Position numbers and translations under genes: made by a program. The notes beneath the pieces were generated by a model. That model had not been told where the DNA came from. It searched no databases and saw only the letters and a list, made by a program, of their open reading frames with translations. From NCBI GenBank assembly GCA_049718665.1, contig JBNARO010000002.1:1-64000 (forward strand): DNA of 64,000 nucleotides, given 5' to 3'. This DNA is from NZ13-RE01 sp049718665 (lineage in GTDB: Bacteria > Dictyoglomota > Dictyoglomia > Dictyoglomales > Dictyoglomaceae). Shown here in pieces: positions 15,595-25,140 of the stretch (positions are counted from its first letter, which is position 1; each line of letters opens with the position of its first letter).

Positions 15595-17328
15595 ATGAGA
15601 AATTCAGAAGTTGCAAAAATATTATATGAAATTTCTGCCCTTTTAGAATTGAAGGGAGAAAATAAATACAAAGTTGCTGCGTATGCTGAAGCAGCAAGGA
15701 GGATAGAGAATCTTCCTGATGATATAGAAAAACTCTTCAAAGAAAAGAGACTTCATGAGATAAGAGGTGTAGGTGAAAGTATATCTCAGAAAATTACAGA
15801 ATATTTAACTACAGGGAAAGTCACATATTTAGAAGAATTAAGAAAAGAAGTCCCACCAGAACTTTTAGAGTTGGAGAAAATTCCAGGTGTAGGTCCAAAG
15901 CTTGCTTATAGGCTGTATAAAGAATTAGGAATAAAAGATATTGATAGTCTCGAAAAAGCTGCAAAAGAAGGAAGAATCAGACTACTTCCCAGATTAGGAG
16001 AAAGGGTAGAGCAGAATATATTAGAAGGGATAAGACAGGTAAGAGAAAAAAGTGAAAGGATTCCCTTAGGGGTTGCTCTTCCCATTATTGAAGAGATTTT
16101 ATCTTTTCTTTCAAATAACCCTTATATAACCAAAATTACTCCTGCAGGAAGTGTGAGAAGGAGAAAAGAAACTATTGGAGATATAGATATTCTCATTACT
16201 ACAAAGGATATGGAGAAGGTAAATGAGTATCTTAAAAAACTTCCTATATTAAGAGATATAATTGCTTCAGGTCCTACAAAAACTAGTATAAATGTGGAGC
16301 CTGGGATTCAGGTAGACTTTAGAATAGTGGAAGATAAATGTTTTGGAGCAGCATTGCAATACTTTACAGGATCAAAAGCTCACAATATAAAGCTTAGAGA
16401 ATTAGCATTGAAAAAAGGATTTAAGATTAATGAGTATGGAATATTTCGAATAGAAGATAATGTAAGACTTGGGGGAGAAAGAGAAGAAGACATCTATGAA
16501 ATCCTTGAATTACAATTTATCCCTCCAGAGTTAAGAGAGGATCAAGGAGAAATTGAAATTGCAAGTGTGGGGAAGTTGCCAAATCTTTTAGAAGAAAAAG
16601 ATATATTGGGAGATCTTCATTCTCATACTAATTGGAGTGATGGTGCTAATACTTTAGAAGAGATGGTAGATACTGCCTATAAGCTTGGATATAAATATTT
16701 AGTCATTTCAGATCATAGTCAGGCTTTAGGGGTTGCAGGAGGTTTAACTCCTGAGCAGATAGAAAAACAAAGAAAAGAAATTTACGAACTGAGTAAAAAA
16801 TATAAAGATTTTAAAATTATTCATGGTATTGAAGCAAACATACTAAGCGATGGAAGTTTAGATTTACCTCATGAAGTTTTAGAGAAATTTGACTTAGTAA
16901 TTGCAGGGTTACATTCTGGGTTTAAACAAAGTAAGGAGAAGATAACAGAAAGATTAATTTCTGCTATTAAAAACCCATGGGTAGATATTATTAGTCATCC
17001 CACAGGGAGGTTAATAAACAAGCGGCCTGCTTATGAAGTAGATTTAGATGCGATTTTAAAAGCCGCAAAAGAAACAGGAACAGTATTAGAAATAAATGCT
17101 CAACCGGATAGATTAGACCTTTGTGATTTAGATGCGAGAAGAGCAAAAGAAAAGTATGGAATTATTTTTTCCATAGGAACTGATGCTCATGATATTAAAA
17201 GTTTCTCCCTTATAAGATATGGAGTTTATGTAGCAAGAAGGGCATGGCTTGAAAAAAAGGATGTCCTAAACACATATTCTTGGGAAGAGATAAAGAAAAG
17301 ATTAAAGAGATATAAAAGGAATACATGA
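15595..17328 (+). CDS. polX: Family X DNA polymerase / PHP exonuclease PolX
   Basis: 577 residues from the ATG at 15595, one base after the previous stop; an in-frame ATG at 15529 lies inside the upstream gene and is rejected. The order is typical of bacterial PolX: N-terminal 8-kDa and HhH part (ENKYKVAAYAEAARRIENLP; IPGVGPKLAYRLYKELGI at about 99-116), nucleotidyltransferase palm with AGSVRRRKETIGDIDILI (about 184-201), and a C-terminal PHP domain with GDLHSHTNWSDG (about 339-350) and ISDHSQALG. It fills short gaps in base-excision repair, and the PHP domain gives a Mn-dependent 3'-5' exonuclease or AP endonuclease. It overlaps trmI by ATGA. Confidence 0.95.
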   Translation: MRNSEVAKILYEISALLELKGENKYKVAAYAEAARRIENLPDDIEKLFKEKRLHEIRGVGESISQKITEYLTTGKVTYLEELRKEVPPELLELEKIPGVGPKLAYRLYKELGIKDIDSLEKAAKEGRIRLLPRLGERVEQNILEGIRQVREKSERIPLGVALPIIEEILSFLSNNPYITKITPAGSVRRRKETIGDIDILITTKDMEKVNEYLKKLPILRDIIASGPTKTSINVEPGIQVDFRIVEDKCFGAALQYFTGSKAHNIKLRELALKKGFKINEYGIFRIEDNVRLGGEREEDIYEILELQFIPPELREDQGEIEIASVGKLPNLLEEKDILGDLHSHTNWSDGANTLEEMVDTAYKLGYKYLVISDHSQALGVAGGLTPEQIEKQRKEIYELSKKYKDFKIIHGIEANILSDGSLDLPHEVLEKFDLVIAGLHSGFKQSKEKITERLISAIKNPWVDIISHPTGRLINKRPAYEVDLDAILKAAKETGTVLEINAQPDRLDLCDLDARRAKEKYGIIFSIGTDAHDIKSFSLIRYGVYVARRAWLEKKDVLNTYSWEEIKKRLKRYKRNT

Positions 17329-18185
17329 AAATTAGAAATAGAGGAAAATTTAGAGAAGGAGAATGGATAATTCTCTGGGAAGAAAAAAGAAAACATCTCA
17401 TAAAATTAGAGAAAGATAAAATCTTTTTTTATAATAAAGGTTCTCTCCCTCACAACGAAATTATAGGGGAAGAAGAGGGAACAATTTTTACATCATCTCA
17501 TGGTGGAAAACTCTTAGCCTTAAGACCCACCTTATCAGACTATATTTTAGAAATGCCTCGAGGAGCTCAGATTATATACCCTAAGGATATTGGGATTATT
17601 CTTCTTTGGGCAGATATTTTTGAGGGAGCAAGAGTTATCGAAGCAGGAATAGGTTCTGGAGCATTAACTATGGCATTATTACAAGCAGTAGGAGAATTAG
17701 GAGTTGTAGTTTCTTATGAAATAAGAGAGGATTTTGCAGAAAGGGCATTGAAGAATATAGAGGAATTTATAGGAAGAAGAGAAAATCATATTTTAAAGAT
17801 AAAAGATATCTATGAAGGAATTGAAGAGGAAAATTTTGATAGGATAATTCTAGACTTACCAGAACCATGGAGAGTTGTGGAACATACTGTAAAAGCTCTA
17901 AGACCTGGTGGAATCTTTCTTTCCTATACTCCTACTATAATTCAAGCCCAAAAAACAGTATCCGCTTTAAAAAATACTTCTTGTTATACCCTTATTGAAA
18001 CTTTTGAAGTTTTAATAAGACCTTGGCAAATTGAGAACTTATCAGTAAGACCTTTCCATAGAATGGTAGCTCACACTGCCTTTATTACTTGTGCTCGTAA
18101 GATTCGTACTGAAATAAAAGAGAATAAATCTCCGAAAGACGAGCTTTCTGGAGAATCAGAAGAAAATCTTGAGAATACTTTCTAA
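17325..18185 (+). CDS. trmI: tRNA (adenine-58-N1)-methyltransferase TrmI
   Basis: 286 residues. A small N-terminal beta domain is followed by a Rossmann methyltransferase with VIEAGIGSGALTMALLQAVG (about 104-123) and the active-site region DRIILDLPEPWRVV (about 172-185); QIIYPKDIGIILLWADI is typical of the TrmI/Gcd14 family. It makes m1A58 in the T loop, important for tRNA stability at high temperature. It follows polX by a 4-nt overlap. The last 33 codons, a Lys/Glu/Ser-rich tail beyond the conserved domain, overlap the recJ 3' end on the other strand by 101 bp. Confidence 0.93.
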   Translation: MKIRNRGKFREGEWIILWEEKRKHLIKLEKDKIFFYNKGSLPHNEIIGEEEGTIFTSSHGGKLLALRPTLSDYILEMPRGAQIIYPKDIGIILLWADIFEGARVIEAGIGSGALTMALLQAVGELGVVVSYEIREDFAERALKNIEEFIGRRENHILKIKDIYEGIEEENFDRIILDLPEPWRVVEHTVKALRPGGIFLSYTPTIIQAQKTVSALKNTSCYTLIETFEVLIRPWQIENLSVRPFHRMVAHTAFITCARKIRTEIKENKSPKDELSGESEENLENTF

Positions 18186-20577
18186 AGAAATCTTTTTCTA
18201 AGTTGAGTAATACAAGAGATCTTTCCTGAATCCTTTTATATCCTTCCATAATCTCATCTTTTCCAAAGAAAAGATATGAATGTTTTGATATTTTTACCCA
18301 TCTTCTTAGTTCTGAGAGTAAAAGAGGTGGTTTGCTAAAGACCAGGTAGTTTAGAAGAGTAAAAGGAAAATCGGAAGGGTAAAAATGAGCATTTACTCTC
18401 CTAAAGAAAGCTTCTTCTTTTTCTCTATTTTTAGAAAATCTTAAATCCGCTAATGACGGAATCCTTACTTTTGAAGGGTATCTAACAACCCTTATATTTA
18501 GAAGTTTTGACATCTCTAAGAATGCCTTTTCATTTCCTATTAAAGTTATAAAGAAAATAGGATTTGATATCTCAGAAAGAAGTTTTTCATAAGATCTGAT
18601 AAATTCTTTTATCTTTAAAATCAGCTCAACATCTTCCCAAAGAATTAAAGATGCTTCTTTAAGCTCATTTATTCTTCCCTCGATCTCCCAAGGAGAAACA
18701 AAGAGCAAATCTTTATCCCTCCAATATTCTTGATTCCAGGAGGGAGTAATTACAGCAATGTCCTTTCTTTTCTTCTTAATTTTTTCCAAAAGAAAATTCT
18801 TCTCTATATCATTCTCTACATGAATAAGATATTTATATCTCTTTCTTTTTGAAGAAGTCCCTAAAGGAATCCTCTTTGCCATTTTGAAATCTTCTAAATG
18901 GAATTTATAAAAACTTTCTCCTCCAAAATTTCCTTTATAGATTCTCACAACCATATCCATAGGCTCTTCCTTTTGATTTGTCAATCTCTCTATGGAGCCA
19001 AAGCCTGTTAGAGAAAGAATAGCCCCAGATAGATCCACAATTTTTAGATTAAATCTTTTTCCATTTTTATCTTCAGAGAGTTCCTGAATTGTAGAGTTAG
19101 AAATAAGAAAGCAAGGCTCTTCGTTCCCTGGTCCAAAGGGAGCAAGTTTTTCAATATCTAAAAACAAACTTGAATTTATATCTTTAATATCAATTTCTGC
19201 ATCAATCTTTATCTTTGGGATCAACTCCAGATCTTTCCATAATTCCTTAGAAAGATTTATAGCGGATCTATAAAATTCTTCCCAAAGATCTCTTTTAATA
19301 CTAAATCCTATCGCGGACTTATGTCCTCCATATCTACTTAAAAAGGGAGAAAGCTTCTTTATAAAGTCAAAGATGTTAACTTCTTCTACTCCTCTTCCTG
19401 ATCCCACAATATAATCTCCTTCAACTTTTCCCAAAAATACTGGTCTGTTGTATTTTTCTGCTAATTCAGAAGCGGTAAGCCCCAAAACTCCTTTATGCCA
19501 ATTCTCATGAAAAAGAATTATTATGGGAACATCTTCCCCCTCTCTTTCGAAATATTGAGATAGAAGATTTTCTGCAGAATTTGTAACTTCATCTTTTATT
19601 CTTTGCCTTTCTCTATTTTCTCCCTCCAAAATCTCTGCTAATCTCTCTGCAGTTTCTTCGTCTTCAGAAAGAATAAGATCTATAGCATCTTTCGCTTCTC
19701 TCAATCTTCCTATAGCGTTAAGTCTGGGTACAATATAGAAAACTATTTCTCTTGCCTGTAAAAAGGCATAATTTCCAAGACCAGCTTTTTTAATTAAAGC
19801 CCTTATCCCGAGAGATTCTGTTTTTAAGATATTTTCTAATCCTTTCTTTACAAAGATTCTATTTTCCTCTTTTAATTCCACCTGATCTCCTAAGGTCCCT
19901 AAGGTAACAAGATCAAAAATACCTTCTTCGTTATAAATTTTTTCTCCTATTTTCTCGCTTAAAGCCTGAAGAAATTTAAATGCAGTCCCTACCCCTGCTA
20001 AATAGGGAAAGGGATAATTATTTAGATGGGGATTTAAAACAAGTAGAGCATTGGGAATTTCTTGAGATAATGGGATATGATGATCAGTGATTATTACTTC
20101 TAAGCCATTTTCTCTTAGGAAATCTACTTCTTCTATGCTATTTATCCCACAATCTACAGTTATTAATAATTTATATTTTGAAAGTTCTAACTTCTGTAAA
20201 GTATCCTTTTTTAGACCATATCCTTCAGAAAGTCTATGAGGAATATAATAATCAACATCCCATCCCCATTTTCTAAGAATTTTTAATAGAAGAGAAGTAG
20301 ATGTAATTCCATCTGCATCATAATCTCCATAGATTAAAATTTTTTTCTTCTTATCCCTAAGTTTAATCAAATAATCTAAAGCTCTTTCTAAGTTAGGGAA
20401 AAAATAAAAAGGATCATAAAGATCATTCAAAGAAGGAAAGAGAAATTTCCGCGCTGATACTTCCTCTGTTATTCCTCTATTAACTAAAAGACGAGCAAGA
20501 AGGGGAGAAATATTAAAATTTTTTATAAGTTCCTCTTCTTGCTCTTTATTTCCTGAGAGAAATATCCATTTATACAT
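18085..20577 (-). CDS. recJ: Single-stranded-DNA-specific exonuclease RecJ
   Basis: 830 residues, longer than the roughly 570 of E. coli RecJ because of a C-terminal extension of about 260 residues, as seen in Firmicutes. DHH motifs are present: ILIYGDYDADGITSTSLLL (about 80-98) and VIITDHHIPL (about 160-169), with the DHHA1 part SRYGGHKSAIGFSI (about 414-427). It degrades single-stranded DNA 5'-3' in recombination and repair. The extension has a degenerate helicase-like look (AVITPSWNQEYW, LILWEDVELI) without a recognisable Walker A. It is the last gene of the 14-gene operon and overlaps trmI tail to tail by 101 bp. Confidence 0.95.
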   Translation of the reverse strand: MYKWIFLSGNKEQEEELIKNFNISPLLARLLVNRGITEEVSARKFLFPSLNDLYDPFYFFPNLERALDYLIKLRDKKKKILIYGDYDADGITSTSLLLKILRKWGWDVDYYIPHRLSEGYGLKKDTLQKLELSKYKLLITVDCGINSIEEVDFLRENGLEVIITDHHIPLSQEIPNALLVLNPHLNNYPFPYLAGVGTAFKFLQALSEKIGEKIYNEEGIFDLVTLGTLGDQVELKEENRIFVKKGLENILKTESLGIRALIKKAGLGNYAFLQAREIVFYIVPRLNAIGRLREAKDAIDLILSEDEETAERLAEILEGENRERQRIKDEVTNSAENLLSQYFEREGEDVPIIILFHENWHKGVLGLTASELAEKYNRPVFLGKVEGDYIVGSGRGVEEVNIFDFIKKLSPFLSRYGGHKSAIGFSIKRDLWEEFYRSAINLSKELWKDLELIPKIKIDAEIDIKDINSSLFLDIEKLAPFGPGNEEPCFLISNSTIQELSEDKNGKRFNLKIVDLSGAILSLTGFGSIERLTNQKEEPMDMVVRIYKGNFGGESFYKFHLEDFKMAKRIPLGTSSKRKRYKYLIHVENDIEKNFLLEKIKKKRKDIAVITPSWNQEYWRDKDLLFVSPWEIEGRINELKEASLILWEDVELILKIKEFIRSYEKLLSEISNPIFFITLIGNEKAFLEMSKLLNIRVVRYPSKVRIPSLADLRFSKNREKEEAFFRRVNAHFYPSDFPFTLLNYLVFSKPPLLLSELRRWVKISKHSYLFFGKDEIMEGYKRIQERSLVLLNLEKDFFRKYSQDFLLILQKARLSEIYSLLFQYESYEHK

Positions 20578-21450
20578 TTAAGTCTTTTGAATATCTCTCC
20601 ATTCACAAAGAATTGCTGAAGAAACAAAAATAGTCGAATATGTTCCTACAATAATCCCTAAATATAAGGCAATTACAAAAGGTCTAAGAACCTCTCCCCC
20701 AATTATTAGAAGAGGAGTTATAGCTAAAAGAGTTGTAATAACAGTATATAAAGTTCTTACTAAAACTTGATTTATGCTTTTATTTGCTACTTTTACAAAA
20801 TCCTCTTTGGAATATGCTTTAAGATTTTCCCTAATTCTATCGAAGACAATAATAGTATCATTAATAGCGTAACCTAAAAGAGTAAGAATAGCAGCAATAA
20901 AAGATGGACTCACTTCCCACTGAAAAATAGAAAAAAGAGATATAGTTGCTAAAAGGACAAAGGCTTCTCCAATTATGGCAGAAATTGCAAAGTCAAACCT
21001 AAATCTCAAGGTTATATAAACCAACATAATAATTACCGCTAAAACTGATGCTAATATAGCTTTCTCTCTTAATTCTTGGCTTATAGAAGGTTCAATGGTA
21101 GTCCAGTCTTTCCCTTTAAAATCTCCAATAATTTTCTCTACAGCTAATGTTAATTTCTTTGCCTCATCCTCATTAAGAGGCTTTGTCCTAATCCATATTT
21201 CTTCTGAGTCTGAGCTTGTTTGAACTATAGATTTTTCAAATAAGCTATTTACTACTCTTCTTACTTCTGAAATCTGTTTTGTTGTTAAAGGATTATTAAG
21301 TTTATAATGAAGCAAACTTCCACTTTGGAAATCGATAGAGAAATTAAGTCCCTTTGTAAAAAAAGATATTAATCCCACTACTATAAAAAGAAGGGATATC
21401 AAAAGAAAAGTTCTTCTAACCTTTTTCCCTAAAAAATTTATTTCTCTCAC
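20578..21450 (-). CDS. secF: Protein translocase subunit SecF
   Basis: 290 residues with six membrane helices and a periplasmic P1-like domain between the first and second. NFSIDFQSGSLLHYKLN (about 32-48) and the pair GYAINDTIIVFDRIRENLK (about 193-211) are SecF signatures. With SecD it uses the proton or sodium gradient to pull proteins out of the SecYEG channel. The gene starts 15 nt after secD stops and ends directly at the recJ start. Confidence 0.96.
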   Translation of the reverse strand: MREINFLGKKVRRTFLLISLLFIVVGLISFFTKGLNFSIDFQSGSLLHYKLNNPLTTKQISEVRRVVNSLFEKSIVQTSSDSEEIWIRTKPLNEDEAKKLTLAVEKIIGDFKGKDWTTIEPSISQELREKAILASVLAVIIMLVYITLRFRFDFAISAIIGEAFVLLATISLFSIFQWEVSPSFIAAILTLLGYAINDTIIVFDRIRENLKAYSKEDFVKVANKSINQVLVRTLYTVITTLLAITPLLIIGGEVLRPFVIALYLGIIVGTYSTIFVSSAILCEWRDIQKT

Positions 21451-21465
21451 TTTCTTTCCTCCCTT

Positions 21466-22665
21466 CTATAAGCCTAAAAGCTTAGTGGATTTTTTAAAAA
21501 GGGGAAGCTGTAATAGATTCTCAAGAAGAGTTCTTGTTACAGTTATAGCTGTAAACATACTTAAAGAAACACCTATGGTAAGGGTTACTGCAAATCCTCT
21601 TATAGGTCCTGTTCCAAAGTAGAAAAGAATAAGAGCTGCTAAGATTGTAGTAACATTACTGTCAATAATTGCTCTTAGAGCATTTCTGAATCCTGCATCT
21701 AAGGAAGCCATTAAAGTTTTTTTCTTAGCATATTCTTCTCTCATTCTTGTAAAGATAAGACAATTGGCATCTACAGCCATACCTATGGAAAGAATTATAC
21801 CCGCAATTCCTGGTAATGTTAGAGTTGCACCAATAAGTTTAAATACAGCAATTACCATTATTATATAGAGTATTAAAGCAATGTCTGCTACAACTCCTAA
21901 AAATCTAAAAGCAATTATCATAAAAAGTATCACTAAAATTGCTCCAATAATTCCCGCTCTGTATGCTGCTTCCATAGTATCTCTTCCAAGAGTAGGATCT
22001 ATGGTTCTATTTTCTATAACTTTAACAGGAACTGGCAAGGCTCCCGCTCTAAGAAGAATAGCAAGCTTTTGTGCTTCATCTAAGGTAAATCTTCCTGTAA
22101 TCACTCCTACCCCTTCTGTAATAGCATCTTTTATAATAGGACTTGATATGACTCTCCCATCAAGGACGATGATAACAGGTTTTCCAATATTTTTAGAAGT
22201 AAAATCTGCAAAGATTTTTGCCCCCTCAGGATTCATTTCTACTCTAACTTGAGGTTGACCCACCTGATCAAATTCTACCCTTGCAGTTTTCAAAGCAGAC
22301 CCAGTAAGAATAGTATTCCCCTTTTCATCTTTAAACTCAAGAAGTGCGGTCTGCCCTATAATTTCCAGTGCCCTTTCAGGATCTTTAATTCCTGGTAACT
22401 CCACTACAATTTTATCTATTCCTTCTCTATATATGGAAGGTTCTGCAACTCCTAATTGATCAATACGGTTCCTTATAACCTCAATGGTTCTTCTTATAGC
22501 ATCATCAGTAATCTCCACTGTAGGAGTTTTTTGACATTGAAGAGTAACTCTTATACCACCTTTAATATCCAAACCCAATCTTACAGGATAGGTCAAAAGA
22601 ATCCATAAGGAAAGGGCAAAAACAATAATAATAAAGGCAGTTTTGTATTCAGAACGAATATTCAT
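21466..22665 (-). CDS. secD: Protein translocase subunit SecD
   Basis: 399 residues, a compact SecD compared with 615 in E. coli, with a reduced periplasmic P1 domain. PVRLGLDIKGGIRVTLQC (about 27-44) is the conserved start of the periplasmic part, and GIAGIILSIGMAVDANCLIF (about 284-303) carries the conserved membrane Asp used in ion coupling. Six membrane helices are expected. It is followed by secF and preceded by yajC, the usual accessory set. Confidence 0.97.
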   Translation of the reverse strand: MNIRSEYKTAFIIIVFALSLWILLTYPVRLGLDIKGGIRVTLQCQKTPTVEITDDAIRRTIEVIRNRIDQLGVAEPSIYREGIDKIVVELPGIKDPERALEIIGQTALLEFKDEKGNTILTGSALKTARVEFDQVGQPQVRVEMNPEGAKIFADFTSKNIGKPVIIVLDGRVISSPIIKDAITEGVGVITGRFTLDEAQKLAILLRAGALPVPVKVIENRTIDPTLGRDTMEAAYRAGIIGAILVILFMIIAFRFLGVVADIALILYIIMVIAVFKLIGATLTLPGIAGIILSIGMAVDANCLIFTRMREEYAKKKTLMASLDAGFRNALRAIIDSNVTTILAALILFYFGTGPIRGFAVTLTIGVSLSMFTAITVTRTLLENLLQLPLFKKSTKLLGL

Positions 22666-22687
22666 AAGCCTCTCTCCTTTCTTTAAT

Positions 22688-22969
22688 TTAATCCTTCTTC
22701 ACATAAGCTATCCCATCAAGAACCATTTCTATAATTATTCCCTTACCAAAGGAAACTTGTGCAATTCTTGTCTGCTTATTAACAGCAACTATTTGCCCAA
22801 TTAATCCTCCTTTTGTTACAATTTTATCTCCTGCCTTTAAAGAATCCAACATCTCTTTTCTTCTTTTTTCTTCCCTCTTTTGAGGAATTACCGCAAAGAA
22901 GTAAAAAATTGCAATAAATAATCCCCAAAAGATTAAAAGCCATATTAAACTTCCAGTATTTTGGTCCAT
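22688..22969 (-). CDS. yajC: Preprotein translocase subunit YajC
   Basis: 93 residues: one membrane helix (about 8-28) and a small cytosolic domain with AVIPQKREEKRRKEMLDSLK (about 26-45) followed by GDKIVTKGGLIGQIV, the YajC signature. It associates with SecDF at the translocon. Its first 25 bases lie inside the end of tgt, so translation is probably coupled to tgt. Confidence 0.96.
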   Translation of the reverse strand: MDQNTGSLIWLLIFWGLFIAIFYFFAVIPQKREEKRRKEMLDSLKAGDKIVTKGGLIGQIVAVNKQTRIAQVSFGKGIIIEMVLDGIAYVKKD

Positions 22970-24111
22970 AGCTCCTCCTTTTCTAACCTATTTTCTCTAT
23001 CAGATTTTAAATAATTTTCTAAGAATTCTTTTTTAAAACTTTCATACCTCCCTTCCTTAATACTTTCTTTAATATTATCCATAAGTTTAAATAAGAATCT
23101 TAGATTATGAATAGTTAAAAGTCTATAGGCTAAGGTTTCATATTGAAGAAATAAATGTCTTATATAGGCACGGGTAAATTTTCTACAAGAATAACAATCA
23201 CAATCTTCTTCTAACGGAGAAAAATCTTCTTTATACTGTGCATTTTTTATATTTCTTCTTCCCTTCTTGGTATAAAATACTCCGTGCCTTGCCAATCTTG
23301 TGGGCAAAACACAATCAAACATGTCTATGCCAAGCCCTACAGCTATTATTAAATCCTCAGGAGCTCCTACTCCCATTAAATATCTTGGTTTATCTTCAGG
23401 AAGAAGTCTTACAGTGTAATCTGTTATCTCATACATTTTTTCTTTTGGTTCTCCCACACTAATACCTCCTAAAGCAAATCCTGAAATAGGAAGATTAAGC
23501 ATTTTATTTACCGCCTCTTCCCTTAAAGAATAATAAAATCCCCCTTGAACTATTCCAAACAGATTTTGATGATCCTCTTTACCTTTTCTATACTCAATAC
23601 TTCTTTTTAGCCACTTCAAAGTAAGCTCCAAAGCATACTTTGTCTCCCAATAACTTGCGGAATATCCAATACATACATCTAAAGGCATAACTATATCAGA
23701 ACCTAAATGAGATTGAATTTCCATGACCAATTCAGGAGTAAAAAAGTACCTTGTCCCATCTATATGGGAATTGAAATATATTCCATCCTCTTCTATTTTT
23801 CTAAGTCTTGCCAAACTAAAAACTTGGTATCCACCACTATCGGTAAGAATAGGACCTTCCCATCCTATAAATTTATGAAGTCCCCCAGCATTTTTAATGA
23901 TTAAAGACCCTGGTCTTAAAAAGAGATGATAAGTATTTCCTAAAATAATTTCTGCTCCTTGCTCTTTTACTTCCTCAGGAGTTAATGTTTTCACTGCTCC
24001 TTGGGTTCCCACAGGCATAAAAACTGGAGTATTAATCTCCCCATGTGATGTAATAATTTTCCCTAATCTTGCCCTACTTTTTGTATCTTTTTTTACTATC
24101 TCAAACTTCAT
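22945..24111 (-). CDS. tgt: tRNA-guanine transglycosylase (queuosine pathway)
   Basis: 388 residues. It swaps the guanine at position 34 of GUN-anticodon tRNAs for preQ1. The catalytic nucleophile region is ILTDSGGYQVFSLA (about 89-102), substrate contacts are in GIVQGGFYYSLR and GGISVGEPKE, and the zinc site CDCYSC with the downstream His of TIHNLRF (about 301-345) is complete. QueA and QueH are encoded in the same operon, giving the last three steps to queuosine, while the preQ1-forming genes are not in the window. The length is normal. Confidence 0.97.
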   Translation of the reverse strand: MKFEIVKKDTKSRARLGKIITSHGEINTPVFMPVGTQGAVKTLTPEEVKEQGAEIILGNTYHLFLRPGSLIIKNAGGLHKFIGWEGPILTDSGGYQVFSLARLRKIEEDGIYFNSHIDGTRYFFTPELVMEIQSHLGSDIVMPLDVCIGYSASYWETKYALELTLKWLKRSIEYRKGKEDHQNLFGIVQGGFYYSLREEAVNKMLNLPISGFALGGISVGEPKEKMYEITDYTVRLLPEDKPRYLMGVGAPEDLIIAVGLGIDMFDCVLPTRLARHGVFYTKKGRRNIKNAQYKEDFSPLEEDCDCYSCRKFTRAYIRHLFLQYETLAYRLLTIHNLRFLFKLMDNIKESIKEGRYESFKKEFLENYLKSDRENRLEKEELWTKILEV

Positions 24112-24120
24112 ATTTTCACC

Positions 24121-25140
24121 TCAATATATAAACATAGCGTCTCCAAAGCTATAAAACCTAAATCTTTCTTCTATAGCCCTTTGATAAGCCTTTTTCATAA
24201 GTTCATGCCCCATAAAAGCAGATACAAGCATAAGAAGAGTAGATCTTGGCAAATGAAAGTTTGTAATAAGACCATCAATTATTTTAAACTCAAAACCTGG
24301 GTATATAAAAAGGGAAATTAATCCCTTCCCAGGTTTTACAAAATTACCTTCCCTATTTCCCTCTAATGTCCTTGTTACAGTAGTTCCTACAGCGATTATT
24401 CTTCTTTTCTCTTTTTTCGCAAGATTAATTTTCTCTGCAGCCTCTTCAGATATCTCAAAATATTCAGGCTCTAACTTATGCTTTGTTATATCCTCTACAA
24501 CTACAGGTTTAAAAGTTCCTAATCCTACATGTAATGTTATATAAAGAATCTCTACTCCATTATTTTTAAGAGTATTTAACAATTCTTCAGTAAAATGTAA
24601 ACCCGCAGTAGGTGCAGCTACCGCTCCTAATTTCTTAGCATATACTGTTTGATACTTATCAGGGTTATCCAAAGGTCTTTTTATATAAGGTGGAAGAGGA
24701 ATCTTTCCTATTTCTGGAAGAATTTCATCAAAATTTTCAGTAGAAAAAGAAAGAACAAAAGTGCCATCTTCATTTCTTTCTAAAACCTCTCCATATATAC
24801 TATCTGTAAAGTAGATTTTTGTTCCTATTTTTACTCTCTTTCCTGGTTTTATTAATACTTCATACTCTTTTTGTCCGATCTTTTTTAGAAGTAAAACCTC
24901 AATTTTTGCTCCTGTCTCTTTCTTCCCATATATTCTTGCAGGAATAACCTTTGTATCATTGAGAACTAAGACATCACCTGCTTTTAGAAAATTCTTAATA
25001 TCTCTAAAAATACACAAAGAAATTTCTCCCTTCTCCCGAGAGACCACCATAAGTCTTGAAAAGTCTCTGGGATTAGCAGGTTCTTGAGCAATCAGCTCTT
25101 CTGGCAAATAATAGTCATAATCTGATAATTTTAATACCAC
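24121..25140 (-). CDS. queA: SAM:tRNA ribosyltransferase-isomerase QueA
   Basis: 339 residues. It transfers and rearranges the ribosyl part of SAM onto preQ1-tRNA to make epoxyqueuosine. YDYYLPEELIAQEPANPRDF (about 8-27), DVLVLNDTKVIPARIYGKKE, AAPTAGLHFT and ITNFHLPRSTLLMLVSAFMG (about 297-316) are all family motifs. It overlaps the SpoIID-like gene by 10 nt upstream, and tgt starts 9 nt downstream. Its product is the substrate of QueH, encoded four genes upstream in the same operon. Confidence 0.97.
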   Translation of the reverse strand: MVLKLSDYDYYLPEELIAQEPANPRDFSRLMVVSREKGEISLCIFRDIKNFLKAGDVLVLNDTKVIPARIYGKKETGAKIEVLLLKKIGQKEYEVLIKPGKRVKIGTKIYFTDSIYGEVLERNEDGTFVLSFSTENFDEILPEIGKIPLPPYIKRPLDNPDKYQTVYAKKLGAVAAPTAGLHFTEELLNTLKNNGVEILYITLHVGLGTFKPVVVEDITKHKLEPEYFEISEEAAEKINLAKKEKRRIIAVGTTVTRTLEGNREGNFVKPGKGLISLFIYPGFEFKIIDGLITNFHLPRSTLLMLVSAFMGHELMKKAYQRAIEERFRFYSFGDAMFIY